Assembly: GCF_040807025.1 (NCBI RefSeq)
Contig: NC_090964.1
Location: 6,138,001 to 6,202,000 of the forward strand
Direction: 5' to 3'
Source: Struthio camelus
Taxonomy: Eukaryota; Chordata; Aves; Struthioniformes; Struthionidae
DNA length: 64,000 nt
Position numbers and translations under genes: made by a program. This document shows positions 10,167 to 23,827 of the stretch, piece after piece (positions within the stretch are counted from its first letter, which is position 1; every line of letters starts with the position of its first letter). The notes under the pieces are model-generated. The model searched no databases and was not told where the DNA came from. It saw only the letters and a list, made by a program, of their open reading frames with translations.

Positions 10167-13100
10167 ATGCTTCGAAAGGAAGGGCAGAGGAACAACCCCC
10201 CCAAGACGGTCCGCTTCCAGCTCCCCGAGAGGCACTGGCGGGAGGAGCTGGAGTGGGAGAGGCAAGAGGCTGCTGCCGCCTTTTGGGCTGCAGCAGGTGC
10301 CTCGAGCTCTTGCCCGGTGCCGTGGGGGGAGCCCAGCCAGCCGGACGAGGATGGCCTGCCACGCGTGCGGCCACCTCGAAAGGGCAAGATGTGGCTGAGG
10401 GGCCTCACCTTTCGCCTTCGGGAGCTGGGCAGATCCTGTGCGGGTAAGAAAGCGCCCAGAGCCCCCGGCACCGCAGGCGGGCACGCAGGGCCCCTGCCCG
10501 CAGCAGGCCGCACACCCTCGGGAGCAAGCGGAGCCCTGCAGCCAGGGCAGGCAGGCACCAGCGTTCACGCCTGGGGCTTTGGCGTTCCTTGCAGTGCCAG
10601 CTTTCCGGTCTTGCTCCGGCAAGAAGAGACAGCAGAAGGCCCGGGCACCTGCGGAGACCCTCGTTGCTGCGGGCCTTGTGGAGGAGCGAGAGGAGAGCGG
10701 CACCGCCGCCTCCAGCCTCACCAGTGACCAGCACCCGGTGAGTGAGGGCAGCCCCCGGCGCACAGCCCCTCGCTGGCCCCTGCGGGGACACCTGCGTCTG
10801 GGGCAGAGCCACCCATCCCAAAGCACAGGATCCCCACTCACGTCCCAGCCTGGCCGAGCTCAATCCCAAAAGGCGAGAGCCGCTGAGAAGCACCTGGGAG
10901 GAGCGCTTGTGCAAAGGCTGCCTTCCAAGGAGGTCCTCCAAACCTCCTGTTGGAGCAGGGGCTGCGTCCAGCAGGCTGCGAGCACCAGCAAGATGGCTCC
11001 AGCAGCCCTGCGTTGCCTTCTCCCTCCCCCTCCCAGACCCACCAGCCTCCCTCAAGGTCCCTTCCCCTCCGCAGCTGATCTCCTGCCTCTCTGAGCCGTT
11101 CTCTTTTCCACCCGTGTCCCCAAAGGTCCAGGAGAGCCTCGACGCAGAGGTCCCCCCTGCTCAGGCACCTGGGGTGCCTTCTGGCGAAGAAGATGGTGAG
11201 ACGGGTAAGCCCCGAGTTGCCTGGGTGCACAGGGAGCAAGGCCGACAGGACGGGGGCACGGAGGGGTGCTGGGCTGAGCCGAGCAGCTGGCAGCAAAGGG
11301 CATCTCCTCCTGGAGATCCCCGGAGAGCTGGGGGCAGCTGGGGCAGACCTGTAAGGAGGTCTCTGGAGGCTGCCGTCGAGGCAGCCCATGGGCACACGGG
11401 TCAGGAACGGGAAGCCCTGTGGAGCCTCAGCAAGGCCGTGCTGCCCTGCTGCTGGTGTTTTCCTGCCTGCTCCAGCCCTTCGGGAACCTCTGCAGCACTC
11501 GGAGAGCGTAGGGTAGGCAACGGCTGGGCTTGCCAGCATCACCGCTCAGTCGCTCTCTCCTCTTCTCCCGTCTTCCGGCTTGTCCCCATGTCCCAGAAGC
11601 TCCTGCAGCAGAAGAGCAGCCCACGGAGCCAAGCAGCGATGAGGTTATAGATGCGGCCGTGAGATACATCTCCAAATACGTGAAGGACCTGGCCGCCTAC
11701 ATGGACCAAGCCATCTCTCGGGGTAGGCAGCCGAGGGTGGAGGGTGAGGTCTTGGGCCCAGCGGGACCAGGCCAGGCAACAGGGGGCTCTCAGGGAGGAA
11801 AGCGGGGCTGGCACGAGCAGGGGTCAAAGTCTGCGCCCCTCCTCCTGTCCTGGAGGGGTCTGTCAGAGGGAACCCACTCAGCAGGGAAGTCCTTGAGGGC
11901 GTGGAGGCCTGTTTTCACCTTCTGCTTGTGTCTGCCAGAAATGGAGCTTGCCAAAGGGCTGCAATCATTAGCCAGTGCCTTCAAGAAGACTAGCACTCAC
12001 GAAGAGGTAAGCTGGCGGAGACGGGCAGCCCCAAAGCTCTCCCCACAACCCCCAGCGCCCTGCTTCCTGGGCTCCCGCGCCAGCTGCCTGACAGGGCCTG
12101 GGCGCTGCCACCTTCTGCACACCTCCCGCCTGCCTCCCAGCACTCTCCTTGCAGCCTGCCACTACCCGGTCCCAGCCAGGCCTGGGCTTTGCCGGTAGCG
12201 GCCAGGCAAGCCGAGCCACTCGCTCTTCTCTCACCTTGAAGGAAGCACCTGCCTGCTCCCTGCCTGGTCGTGTTCGCTCTCAGCCACGTGTGTTTTCTCC
12301 TTTCTCAGCCCTCGGTGCCAACCCCGGAGACTCCTGCGCCATCTCTCGAAGATGATGTAGCTGAAGGGGAAGGCCATCACCCCGATGTGGAGCAGCAAAA
12401 GCAATGCCTTCAGGTAGGAGAGCTGCCCAGGACAGACTCTTGCCCCCTTCCCACACAGGGATGCTCGTGCACGTGCACGTGCACGTGCACGTGCAGGCAC
12501 AGTCCTCACCCACACCACTGGGTGCAGAGTGGCTCCGGTCAGCCGGAAGGAAATGCTGGCCATCTCCCTGCTCCCTGGCAGCCTGCTGCTCCAGCCACGC
12601 TCAGCCTTGGCTCTGCCTCTCTCCCTGCTTCAGGCCCTTGGGGAAACTCTCCTCGTTAACCAGCAGCTGCTAGAGAAGATGGAGCAGCAGTGGCAGCAGG
12701 CTGAAAGGCAGCTGGTAAGTAACACGGAGTCTCCACGTTCGCTGGCCTGCTGCTCCCCGAGCCAGCCCCGAGGCTCACCGACACGCCAGTGGCCTGGCAG
12801 ATGCATCTCCCCGCTGTTCTCCTGGGGCACGGGAGCAGCGCGCCGGCAGCAAAGCAAAGAGCCTTCACCAACCCGGTCCCAGCGGAGGTGCTCTGCAGGC
12901 CAAAGCTCAGAGCTCTTCCCCTCCTCTTCATCCTTGCTCTTCCCCGTGGATCCTCACTCGTCTTCTTTGCTAGCAAAAGGAAAAGGCTGAGCTCTTCTGC
13001 CTGCCGTGCTGCGAGGACACGGAGCACAAGGAGAAGGAAGAGGCAGCCGAAGACGAGCAGCTGAGTGCCTGCAGCACCCCCAGCTCTGGCCTGCGCTGCT

Positions 13101-14069
13101 GGAGGATGGAGATGAGCAGACGGTGAGAGCAGAGCTGCTCTGGACGGCAGCCGCGCACGGAGCCTGCTCGGGGCTGCCCTTAGCCTGCGTCCAGATGCGC
13201 TGCCCCAGCCCAGCCAGGCCTGCCTCTCTCCCCAGGACACGTGCCTGGAGCGCTCTGCCGGCGCCCTCAAGCACCCGCCGCCCCTCTTGCTGCCCCGGCA
13301 CGGCCTTACTTAGCCCACGCCCCTCTGGCGATGGAGCTCACCACTGGTGCTCCGCTGCCATGGAGGAGAGCCGGGGGCACAGCCGGGGCCTTTGTGCTGC
13401 AGCTCTGCTGGGAGGGAGGGCTGGCTTGTCCTGGCAGTGAGTGCCCAGGGCAGATCCCCAGCTGATCGCAACGCAGAGCGCTGGGCAGCAGCGCAGGCAG
13501 TTGGCTCCGTGGGCAGAGAGCTCGTCCTTGTGCCCTCTGAGCTCTTTCCCTTGCCTCCTCTCCCTCCTCGCAGCTTACAGAGCACACGGCAGCTCCTGCA
13601 GCCTGCAGCCTGGATGAGGGTTCTTGCCAGGCTGCCAGCAGTAACAGCCTAAGGAAGGGCATCACCCTCACGACGTGCCACACACGCAACCAAGAGGTAT
13701 TCTTCGGGGGAGTCCCGGGCAGGGACATAAGTTGGGAGCTGGCCCGCAGGGGGGAACAGAGCGAAGCGAAGCCCTGCGAGCAGGGCGACCCCCCGCACTC
13801 TACCGGCCTGCGGGTGCCACCTTCTCCCACACCTCTGGTCCAGCATAACCTCAGCTGTGAGCCCTCTGGTCGGCAGTAGGGGACTGTGGCATGAAGAAGT
13901 TGTGTCCCTGGGCTGTCAAGAGGCCTCTTTTAGGCACCAAGCCAAGCACTCACATGCGCAGAGCTGGCCCTACAATGGTCGCCAGCAAGAACTGGAGTCC
14001 CAGCGAAAGCTGCTAACGTGTGCTTTGGGGCAGGTCTTCCCCAGCCCTCACGTGCACCCAGGAAGACCC

Positions 14070-14101
<32 letters not shown>

Positions 14102-14761
14102 CTCTTCATGGTGCTCTCTCTCTTGTGTTCTCTTTCTCCTCAAAACTGGAGCAAGGTGAGCAGGGCAGAGCTCGAGATCGAGCAGGAGTCGAGATCGCCA
14201 GGCAAGTTCTGCAGAGAAAGAAGCAGCAATCAGACTCTGATGCTTCTGCCCATGCAGACACAACCGCCATCCCGGCGACCATCATCCCTGCCCGCCCGCT
14301 GGTGCCTGCACACCAAGACTAACGTGACATCTCGACTCCCCTGGACCCCGTTAGACTCCCTGGTCACCAAGCCTGGCTGGGAACGCTCTGTGCCACGCTG
14401 GGGACCAGATGACGACCCCATTTGTGTCCTCTCTCCCCTTTCCCTCTCCACTGCTGCTGCTGGAGGCCCTGCCCGTACCTGGGGACGGAGGCAGTCTGGG
14501 CAGCTGCCAGCAGAGAGCAGCTTTCCTGGAAGCGACGAACTATCGGGCTCCTCTGCGGCCTTCACGCCGCTGCGAGCCGAGGCCGAGAGCCCGCGGGGCT
14601 GCCGGGGAGGAGGCCGGGGCAGCCCGAAGCCGCGGGCTCGCCTGGGGGCGCCAGGCCTCCCCGTCCTCAGGCGGAAAGAAGGGGACAGAGCCGTCCTCGC
14701 GGGCACCTGCCGCTCGCCCAAGTCGCCTGCCCAGCACCCCCCTTGCGCTAAGGGCAATAAA
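10167..14761 (+). CDS. Multi-exon F-BAR-like array gene, copy 2
   Basis: Same exons as copy 1, offset by 9694 up to the CTG run (coding part 10167 to the TGA ending 13126) and by 9679 after it. All splice sites and the reading frame are kept. Coding exons 1-8 show no amino-acid change against copy 1; the visible difference in exon 8 is a silent AAA/AAG. A GGT insertion about 20 bp before the ATG is shared with copy 4 only. The poly(A) signal is at 14756. Confidence 0.62.
12467..12494. repeat. (GTGCAC)n microsatellite, copy 2
   Basis: Same hexamer run and same length as in copy 1. Confidence 0.9.
14070..14096. repeat. (CTG)9 in array gene copy 2
   Basis: The shortest of the four CTG runs. 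It accounts for the 15-bp shift between this copy and copy 1. Confidence 0.95.
14756..14761 (+). terminator. Poly(A) signal, array gene copy 2
   Basis: AATAAA with the same GT-rich downstream element as copy 1. Confidence 0.75.
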
Positions 14762-15001
14762 CCGATGCCGTTGAGTTGTCGTGTGCCGCGATGATGCGTC
14801 GAGAGCGGGGCGCTGGGCGACGGCAGCGCGGGCGGGCCGCAGCCGGGCCGCAGAGCCACCTGCGCCGGCAGGGGCCGGGGCAGCACCCCGGGGTGGGGGT
14901 GGGTGGGTGGGGGGCAGGAAGCTGCCGCCGGGCCTTTCCACGCCTCCGCCGCAACGAGCCGCGCCTCGCGCTTCAGCTCGGCCGGAGCCGCGCTCCAGTT
15001 G

Positions 15002-16262
15002 TAGCCCGCACGGCTTCACCAAAGGCAAATCACGCTTGACCAAGCCCAGAGCCTTCTCTGCTGGAACGACTGGCTGGGTAGATGAGGGCAGAGCGCTGGG
15101 TGGTGTCCACCTGGACTTCAGCAAGGCTTTGGACGCTCTCTCCCATCGCATCCTCGTAGGTAAACTCAGGACGTGCGGGCTAGATGAGTGGACGGTGAGG
15201 TGGATTGAGAACTGGCTGGATGGCCCAGCTCCGAGGGTTGTGGTCAGTGGCGCAGAGTCTAGTGGGAGGCCTGCAGCTAGCGGTGTCCCCCAGGCGTCCG
15301 TCCTGGGTCCGGTCTTGTTCCATGTATTCATCAATGACCTGGAGGAAGGGCCAGAGTGCCCCCTCAGCAAGTTTGCTGATGCTACTAAACTGGGGGCAGT
15401 GGCTGACACACCAGAAGACTGGGCTGCCCTTCAGAGGGACCGGGACAGGCTGGAGAGCTGGGCGGAGAGGAACCTCCTGAAGGTCAACAAAGGCAAGTGC
15501 AGGCTCCTGCACCTGGGGAGGAAGAACCCCCTGCACCACGACAGGCTGGGGGTTGACCTGCTGGAGAGCAGCTCTGCAGAGAGGGACCTGGGAGCGCTGG
15601 TGGACAACAAGTAAAGCATGAGGCAGCAGTGTGCCCTTGGGGCCAAGAAGGCCAATGGCATCCTGGGCTGCATTAGGCAGAGTGTTGCCAGCGGGTCGAG
15701 GGCGAGGGAGGTGATCCTGCCCCTCTCCTCAGCCCTGCGGAGGCCTCTCCTGGAGTACTGTGTCCAACTCTGGGCTCCCCAGTCCAAGAGAGACATGGCA
15801 CTACTGGAGAGAGTCCAGTGGGGGGCTACAAAGCTGATGAGGGGACTGGAGCATCTCTGCTCTGAAGAAAGGCTGCCAGAGCTGGGCCTGTTGAGCCTGG
15901 AGAAGAGAAGACTGAGAGGCGATCTCCTCAATGTGTACAACTATGTGAAGGGGGGGCGTCGAGAGGATGGGGCCAGTCTCTTCTCCGTGGTGCCCAGGGA
16001 CAGGACAAGAGGCAACGGGCACCAACTGAAGCACAGGCACTGCCATGTGACCCTGAGGAAAAACTTCTTGACTGGGAGGGTGACAGAGCACTGCCACAGG
16101 TGGCCCAGAGAGGCTGTGGAGTCTCCTTTGCTGGAGATATGCAAAACCCATCCGCATGCGATCCTGGGAAACAAGCTCTAGAGGACCCTGCTTGAGCAGG
16201 GGGGTTGGACTAGCTGATCTCCAGAGGTCCCTTCCAACCTCAACCATTCTGCGATTCTGTGT
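15002..16262 (+). mobile_element. CR1 LINE, copy 2
   Basis: Same insertion, borders and FADA change as in unit A. The stop after VDNK is TAA here and TGA in copies 1 and 3. All copies descend from one insertion that predates amplification of the internal units. Confidence 0.93.
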
Positions 16263-16270
16263 AATGACTG

Positions 16271-16861
16271 GTGCGGAGGCGCGTGCGGAGGCCGGTGCAG
16301 ATGTCAGGAGGCTCTGAGCAAAAGGCGTCTCCCAGCACGCAGGCTTGGAGGCGCAGAGCATTGGGCATCGCGTAGAGGCAGATGAGGAACAAACTGGGGA
16401 GGGGTTCGAAACCCAAGAGGGTAATCTGGAACGGCGCTTGGAACGTAGCACTGAATTATTGTGGAGTGATGTGTTTCTCCTCTTCCCACACTCTTCATTC
16501 CCCCGCTCACAAAATCACCTTGGCGCTTTCCTGCGTAGCGGTAGGAAGCGGTCCCCCACAGCGCAGCAAATATCCCTGCGGGAAAACACTGCAAGGACCT
16601 TCTGCGTCGCTGCGTCTCGCTCCACCTCTGGCACGAGGAATACACACTTCTCTGCAGCTTGTGCGCAGCAGAAGGGCTCTGTCCCCGGCCCCTTGGCGGT
16701 GCTGAAAGATGACAGCATCACGCTGCCGCCTGGAAGGGTTCCCGCCTAGGGGCAGAAGCTCTCGCTTAGAAACCTGCCTCCCTGCGCTGTTGTGGCTCTT
16801 GCCAAAACCTAGCGTGTGGCTTTGCTTGGCCGGCACCGAGTCTGCAGGGCTGGGCTGGTAA
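16271..16861 (+). repeat. Duplicated fragment of GMEB1 intron 1, unit B
   Basis: Same fragment and same junction as in unit A. Confidence 0.93.
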
Positions 16862-18561
16862 CTGGCCGATAACGGGAGGGTGAAAACCCAGAGAGCATTT
16901 CACAGCCGCTGCCTGGGGAAGGGGGTTGATTAACGTACCCACCGCGCTCCGCGGGAGGCCGTAAGCAGAGGCGGGAGGATGCTAACCACCGCCACCAAGC
17001 TCCCGCCCTGCCCGACCGCCTGGCATCGCTATTCCCTCGTCTCCTCCCAAAGGCAAAGGGCGCTGGAGGGACACAAACCCTTCTCCTCCCATCTCCATGC
17101 CCGGCTGCCCAGCGCGGCCACGGACCCTTCTCTGCTCCAAGCCCCCAGCTGAAAGCAGGGCTGAAATCCAGCCTCAGTGCCCGATCCGGTCGCTCGGGCT
17201 CTCGTCCGTTCCCCAAGGACGGCCATCCCCCGTCACCCTCCACGCAAAAACTGCTCCCTCGCGCCCACGTGGCATGCCCCTTATCGCCGGTCGGTGCCCC
17301 TTGCCTCCCATCCCATCGCCGAGCACCCCCAGGATGCTCCAGGCGGGGCTCAGAGCGACAGAAAGCCCCAAATCCGCACGCTCCCGATGCCCCGGGTCAG
17401 CCCAGGATGGGACACATCCTGCTAGAAACAACAAAGGAATTTCTGGGGGATTTTGCAGGAAGGGATGCCTCGCTCGGCACCTCTCGCAGCCCTGCCGAGC
17501 GGCATCCGCGCAAATCGCGATGTTCGGGCGATTCCTGCCAGAGATTTGTTTCTTTTCTCACAGGAGGCAGGAAAGACAAAACAGAGCAGATGCTCCGGGA
17601 AAAGCCCAGCGCGCCGGCACGCTCCCGCCCCCGTGGCAGGCAGCCGCGCCGCGGACCCCGGCCCAGCACGACGCTTCCCACTGCGGGCCGCTGCCGTCGC
17701 CGCTTAACCCTCAACGCCACCGCCGGGTTCAGGCTCCGGCGGAAAAACTGCAAGGAAAAGCCTCCCACCAGCCCTCGACGGCTGCCGTTCGGCAGAGCAG
17801 CTTCTCCTGGAAACACAACCGGACAACGCATCCTTATTGCCCCAGCGTTACTCCTGGCCCCCTGCCTCAGTTTCCCCTCGCCACAAAACGCAATGATGCT
17901 TTTGCTCTCGCCTGCCCCAGCCTCCTCGCTCTGGGACTCGCTTGCGGATGAGAAACTCCAGGGAAGAGCAAGCCCCGGGCCCGCGGCGTGACCTTCCCAT
18001 GTCTTGGGGGCGAGGTTTGGCTGAACATCCCCAGCGCCGCTCCGGGCTCGTCCCGTCCCCGAGCCCAGCCTGGTCGGCGGGTGCAAACGCTGCAGGAAGC
18101 AAGTGCCAGGAAGCGCCGGAGGCCGGGGCGGGGGCAGCAGGCTGGCGCCAGGATTGGGGCAGGACGTGGGGGCTGCGGCCGGGGCCCAGCGAGCAGCCCG
18201 GACTGGTGCGGTCCTGGGGCCAGGCGGCGCGAGAGGAGGAGATGGGGGGCTGAGGGCAACGGGGAGCCCGGCCCCGGCCAGTAGTGGGTGGCCGCGGGCG
18301 CCGCGGGCAGCCCGTCCCGCTACGGCAGCCGGCCCGGCGGGCAGCCCGTCCCGGGCGGACCCCGGGCGCAGCGGGCAGCCCGTCCCGGGCGGACCCCGGG
18401 CGCAGCGGGCAGCGGTCCCGGCGCGGCGCACGGCGCACGGCGCAGCCCCGGGCGGAGAGGGCGGGGCGGGGGGGGCCCGTTGCGCGCCCGGGGCCGGTGT
18501 CCCGGGGCCGGTGTCCCGGGCCGGGGGCAGGCGCTGCCGGCGCCCGCCAAGCCGCACTCAC
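16862..18561 (-). other. Intron-like sequence of the divergent minus-strand gene, unit C
   Basis: Counterpart of 7183-8882 with a few substitutions. No exon seen. Confidence 0.5.
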
Positions 18562-18680
18562 CGTCCTGGCCGCCGGCCGGCCGCAGCCCCAGCGGGCCCA
18601 GCAGCAGGCAGCGCCGCAGCAGCGCCAGCGCCAGCGCCAGCGCCGCCGCCGCCGCCGCCCCGCCGGCCGCCCGCATCCTC

Positions 18681-18724
<44 letters not shown>

Positions 18725-19877
18725 CCGCGCCCGCCGGCGCCCGCCCATTGGCTGCCCGCGCCCAGCCCTGCGCCGCCATTGGCCCGCCGCGCTGTCAGTC
18801 CCCCGGCGCTGCCCCCTGCCCCGGGGGTCTCCGCAGCGCCCTGCCATGGAAGGGGCGGCGGGGCCGGCGCACGGGCGGCTCCGGTCGCCCCCACTGCCCT
18901 CCCTCGGGCCCGGGCTCCAGAGCCCCCAGGCCACGGCCGCCAGTCGCCGCTCCCCCGCTCCTGGGCCCCCCGGGCAGGGGGCAGGACCCCTCTGCGCCCC
19001 CAGCCCCTCGCTCGTCCCTGCCAGCGCCGCCGTCGCCAGCCCTGGCCCAGCCCCGGCCCGACTCCAGCAGCGGGCCCGCCCCCGCCGCCAAGGCACCCTG
19101 GAGGCTCTGGCCCCCGGCGACGTGTGTCTCCAGCCCCGGCCCCCCGCGCCGCCACGCGCCACCGACTTTTCCCGGCAGGCGGGTTTCTGCTCGAGCCGGG
19201 CTCTCGCCCGCCCGCCGCCCCGCGCCCGCCCCAGCCGGCAGCCGGACGCCACCGCGGCCGCCCAGAGCCGCAAGCGGCGGCCGAGCGCCGCGCAGCCGAG
19301 GCAGCCGCAGCCTCCGGCCGAAAGCACCTCCGGCCTCCGCGCCGGGAAACGACCTTTAACAAACCCGGCCGCAACACCCGACCCCAAAGCAGCTTTGTTT
19401 TCTCTCCCGGGGGCCAGCCCCGCTGCGGCGCCTCGGCAAAACGCCACCGCGCCACGCGCTGGCCACGCAGCCGGCCGAGACGCGGCGCCGCAGCGCCTGT
19501 CCGGGTCTACGGGCGCTGGCCTGGCCTCCAACCGCCGCTCCCGCCGCGGCGCCTCCTCCGCAGCCTCTCCGACTTCGGCACGTGTCACCGGGCGCCTGGG
19601 CCCGGGGGAGCCCGCGGGCTGCCGCCAGACTTCCCCGGCGGCCTTTGCTCCCTTGCGCATCAGCGCCGGCCCTTGTCAGTCACAATGGCCTCGGCTGCGC
19701 TGCCGGGAGCTGCCGGCCGCGTCCCTCACTCCTTGGGCGACCGAGGAGGCGGGAGGTGGCGAGAGGGGCCGCTCTGCGGTTTCGCCTCGGGAACTAGAGC
19801 AGCGCTCGCGCATCTTCCCATTTCTTGTGGCGTTGACGACGGCTCACAGCCGGTGGCTTTGAGTCTTCGCCAAAGCC
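18280..19877. promoter_or_regulatory. Bidirectional CpG-island promoter, unit C
   Basis: Same layout. ATTGG boxes at 18747-18751 and 18778-18782 keep the 31-bp spacing. The CCG run (about 18681-18719) is the longest of the three copies. Confidence 0.6.
18562..18676 (-). CDS. Orphan first coding exon, divergent (unit C)
   Basis: Same exon with 12 extra bases, which add four Ala/Leu residues in frame. The GTGAGT donor is kept at 18561-18556. In-frame expansion and an intact donor are compatible with either neutral repeat slippage or constraint. Confidence 0.42.
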
Positions 19878-22800
19878 ATGCTTCGAAAGGAAGGGCAGAG
19901 GAACAACCCCCCCAAGACGGTCCGCTTCCAGCTCCCCGAGAGGCACTGGCGGGAGGAGCTGGAGTGGGAGAGGCAAGAGGCTGCTGCCGCCTTTTGGGCT
20001 GCAGCAGGTGCCTCGAGCTCTTGCCCGGTGCCGTGGGGGGAGCCCAGCCAGCCGGACGAGGATGGCCTGCCACGCGTGCGGCCACCTCGAAAGGGCAAGA
20101 TGTGGCTGAGGGGCCTCACCTTTCGCCTTCGGGAGCTGGGCAGATCCTGTGCGGGTAAGAAAGCGCCCAGAGCCCCCGGCACCGCAGGCGGGCACGCAGG
20201 GCCCCTGCCCGCAGCAGGCCGCACACCCTCGGGAGCAAGCGGAGCCCTGCAGCCAGGGCAGGCAGGCACCAGCGTTCACGCCTGGGGCTTTGGCGTTCCT
20301 TGCAGTGCCAGCTTTCCGGTCTTGCTCCGGCAAGAAGAGACAGCAGAAGGCCCGGGCACCTGCGGAGACCCTCGTTGCTGCGGGCCTTGTGGAGGAGCGA
20401 GAGGAGAGCGGCACCGCCGCCTCCAGCCTCACCAGTGACCAGCACCCGGTGAGTGAGGGCAGCCCCCGGCGCACAGCCCCTCGCTGGCCCCTGCGGGGAC
20501 ACCTGCGTCTGGGGCAGAGCCACCCATCCCAAAGCACAGGATCCCCACTCACGTCCCAGCCTGGCCGAGCTCAATCCCAAAAGGCGAGAGCCGCTGAGAA
20601 GCACCTGGGAGGAGCGCTTGTGCAAAGGCTGCCTTCCAAGGAGGTCCTCCAAACCTCCTGTTGGAGCAGGGGCTGCGTCCAGCAGGCTGCGAGCACCAGC
20701 AAGATGGCTCCAGCAGCCCTGCGTTGCCTTCTCCCTCCCCCTCCCAGACCCACCAGCCTCCCTCAAGGTCCCTTCCCCTCCGCAGCTGATCTCCTGCCTC
20801 TCTGAGCCGTTCTCTTTTCCACCCGTGTCCCCAAAGGTCCAGGAGAGCCTCGACGCAGAGGTCCCCCCTGCTCAGGCACCTGGGGTGCCTTCTGGCGAAG
20901 AAGATGGTGAGACGGGTAAGCCCCGAGTTGCCTGGGTGCACAGGGAGCAAGGCCGACAGGACGGGGGCACGGAGGGGTGCTGGGCTGAGCCGAGCAGCTG
21001 GCAGCAAAGGGCATCTCCTCCTGGAGATCCCCGGAGAGCTGGGGGCAGCTGGGGCAGACCTGTAAGGAGGTCTCTGGAGGCTGCCGTCGAGGCAGCCCAT
21101 GGGCACACGGGTCAGGAACGGGAAGCCCTGTGGAGCCTCAGCAAGGCCGTGCTGCCCTGCTGCTGGTGTTTTCCTGCCTGCTCCAGCCCTTCGGGAACCT
21201 CTGCAGCACTCGGAGAGCGTAGGGTAGGCAACGGCTGGGCTTGCCAGCATCACCGCTCAGTCGCTCTCTCCTCTTCTCCCGTCTTCCGGCTTGTCCCCAT
21301 GTCCCAGAAGCTCCTGCAGCAGAAGAGCAGCCCACGGAGCCAAGCAGCGATGAGGTTATAGATGCGGCCGTGAGATACATCTCCAAATACGTGAAGGACC
21401 TGGCCGCCTACATGGACCAAGCCATCTCTCGGGGTAGGCAGCCGAGGGTGGAGGGTGAGGTCTTGGGCCCAGCGGGACCGGGCCAGGCAACAGGGGGCTC
21501 TCAGGGAGGAAAGCGGGGCTGGCACGAGCAGGGGTCAAAGTCTGCGCCCCTCCTCCTGTCCTGGAGGGGTCTGTCAGAGGGAACCCACTCAGCAGGGAAG
21601 TCCTTGAGGGCATGGAGGCCTGTTTTCACCTTCTGCTTGTGTCTGCCAGAAATGGAGCTTGCCAAAGGGCTGCAATCATTAGCCAGTGCCTTCAAGAAGA
21701 CTAGCACTCACGAAGAGGTAAGCTGGCGGAGACGGGCAGCCCCAAAGCTCTCCCCACAACCCCCAGCGCCCTGCTTCCTGGGCTCCCGCGCCAGCTGCCT
21801 GACAGGGCCTGGGCGCTGCCACCTTCTGCACACCTCCCGCCTGCCTCCCAGCACTCTCCTTGCAGCCTGCCACTACCCGGTCCCAGCCAGGCCTGGGCTT
21901 TGCCGGTAGCGGCCAGGCAAGCCGAGCCACTCGCTCTTCTCTCACCTTGAAGGAAGCACCTGCCTGCTCCCTGCCTGGTCGTGTTCGCTCTCAGCCACGT
22001 GTGTTTTCTCCTTTCTCAGCCCTCGGTGCCAACCCCGGAGACTCCTGCGCCATCTCTCGAAGATGATGTAGCTGAAGGGGAAGGCCATCACCCCGATGTG
22101 GAGCAGCAAAAGCAATGCCTTCAGGTAGGAGAGCTGCCCAGGACAGACTCTTGCCCCCTTCCCACACAGGGATGCTCGTGCACGTGCACGTGCACGTGCA
22201 CGTGCAGGCACAGTCCTCACCCACACCACTGGGTGCAGAGTGGCTCCGGTCAGCCGGAAGGAAATGCTGGCCATCTCCCTGCTCCCTGGCAGCCTGCTGC
22301 TCCAGCCACGCTCAGCCTTGGCTCTGCCTCTCTCCCTGCTTCAGGCCCTTGGGGAAACTCTCCTCGTTAACCAGCAGCTGCTAGAGAAGATGGAGCAGCA
22401 GTGGCAGCAGGCTGAAAGGCAGCTGGTAAGTAACACGGAGTCTCCACGTTCGCTGGCCTGCTGCTCCCCGAGCCAGCCCCGAGGCTCACCGACACGCCAA
22501 TGGCCTGGCAGATGCATCTCCCCGCTGTTCTCCTGGGGCACGGGAGCAGCGCGCCGGCAGCAAAGCAAAGAGCCTTCACCAACCCGGTCCCAGCGGAGGT
22601 GCTCTGCAGGCCAAAGCTCAGAGCTCTTCCCCTCCTCTTCATCCTTGCTCTTCCCCGTGGATCCTCACTCGTCTTCTTTGCTAGCAAAAGGAAAAGGCTG
22701 AGCTCTTCTGCCTGCCGTGCTGCGAGGACACGGAGCACAAAGAGAAGGAAGAGGCAGCCGAAGACGAGCAGCTGAGTGCCTGCAGCACCCCCAGCTCTGG

Positions 22801-23779
22801 CCTGCGCTGCTGGAGGATGGAGATGAGCAGACGGTGAGAGCAGAGCTGCTCTGGACGGCAGCCGCGCACGGAGCCTGCTCGGGGCTGCCCTTAGCCTGCG
22901 TCCAGATGCGCTGCCCCAGCCCAGCCAGGCCTGCCTCTCTCCCCAGGACACGTGCCCGGAGCGCTCTGCCGGCGCCCTCAAGCACCCGCCGCCCCTCTTG
23001 CTGCCCCGGCACGGCCTTACTTAGCCCACGCCCCTCTGGCGATGGAGCTCACCACTGGTGCTCCGCTGCCATGGAGGAGAGCCGGGGGCACAGCCGGGGC
23101 CTTTGTGCTGCAGCTCTGCTGGGAGGGAGGGCTGGCTTGTCCTGGCAGTGAGTGCCCAGGGCAGATCCCCAGCTGATCGCAACGCAGAGCGCTGGGCAGC
23201 AGCGCAGGCAGTTGGCTCCGTGGGCAGAGAGCTCGTCCTTGTGCCCTCTGAGCTCTTTCCCTTGCCTCCTCTCCCTCCTCGCAGCTTACAGAGCACACGG
23301 CAGCTCCTGCAGCCTGCAGCCTGGATGAGGGTTCTTGCCAGGCTGCCAGCAGTAACAGCCTAAGGAAGGGCATCACCCTCACGACGTGCCACACACGCAA
23401 CCAAGAGGTATTCTTCGGGGGAGTCCCGGGCAGGGACATAAGTTGGGAGCTGGCCTGCAGGGGGGAACAGAGCGAAGCGAAGCCCTGCGAGCAGGGCGAC
23501 CCCCCGCACTCTACCGGCCTGGGGGTGCCACCTTCTCCCACACCTCTGGTCCAGCATAACCTCAGCTGTGAGCCCTCTGGTCGGCAGTAGGGGACTGTGG
23601 CATGAAGAAGTTGTGTCCCTGGGCTGTCAAGAGGCCTCTTTTAGGCACCAAGCCAAGCACTCACATGCGCAGAGCTGGCCCTACAATGGTCGCCAGCAAG
23701 AACTGGAGTCCCAGCGAAAGCTGCTAACGTGTGCTTTGGGGCAGGTCTTCCCCAGCCCTCACGTGCACCCAGGAAGACC

Positions 23780-23827
<48 letters not shown>

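Larger units (their letters stand above)
7183..16861 (+). repeat. Array unit B (complete)
   Basis: A 9679-bp unit. It starts with intron-like sequence of the divergent minus-strand gene, then the CpG island, gene copy 2, CR1 copy 2 and a GMEB1-intron-1 fragment. Its gene portion shares diagnostic variants with the terminal unit (GGT insertion at about 10141, shorter CTG run). Confidence 0.93.

Noticed and set aside
17848-19455. 535-codon minus-strand ORF (also 529 codons at 27574-29163)
   Set aside because: Same GC-bias effect. Only the short piece from ATG to the GTGAGT donor, in another frame, has gene-like signals.
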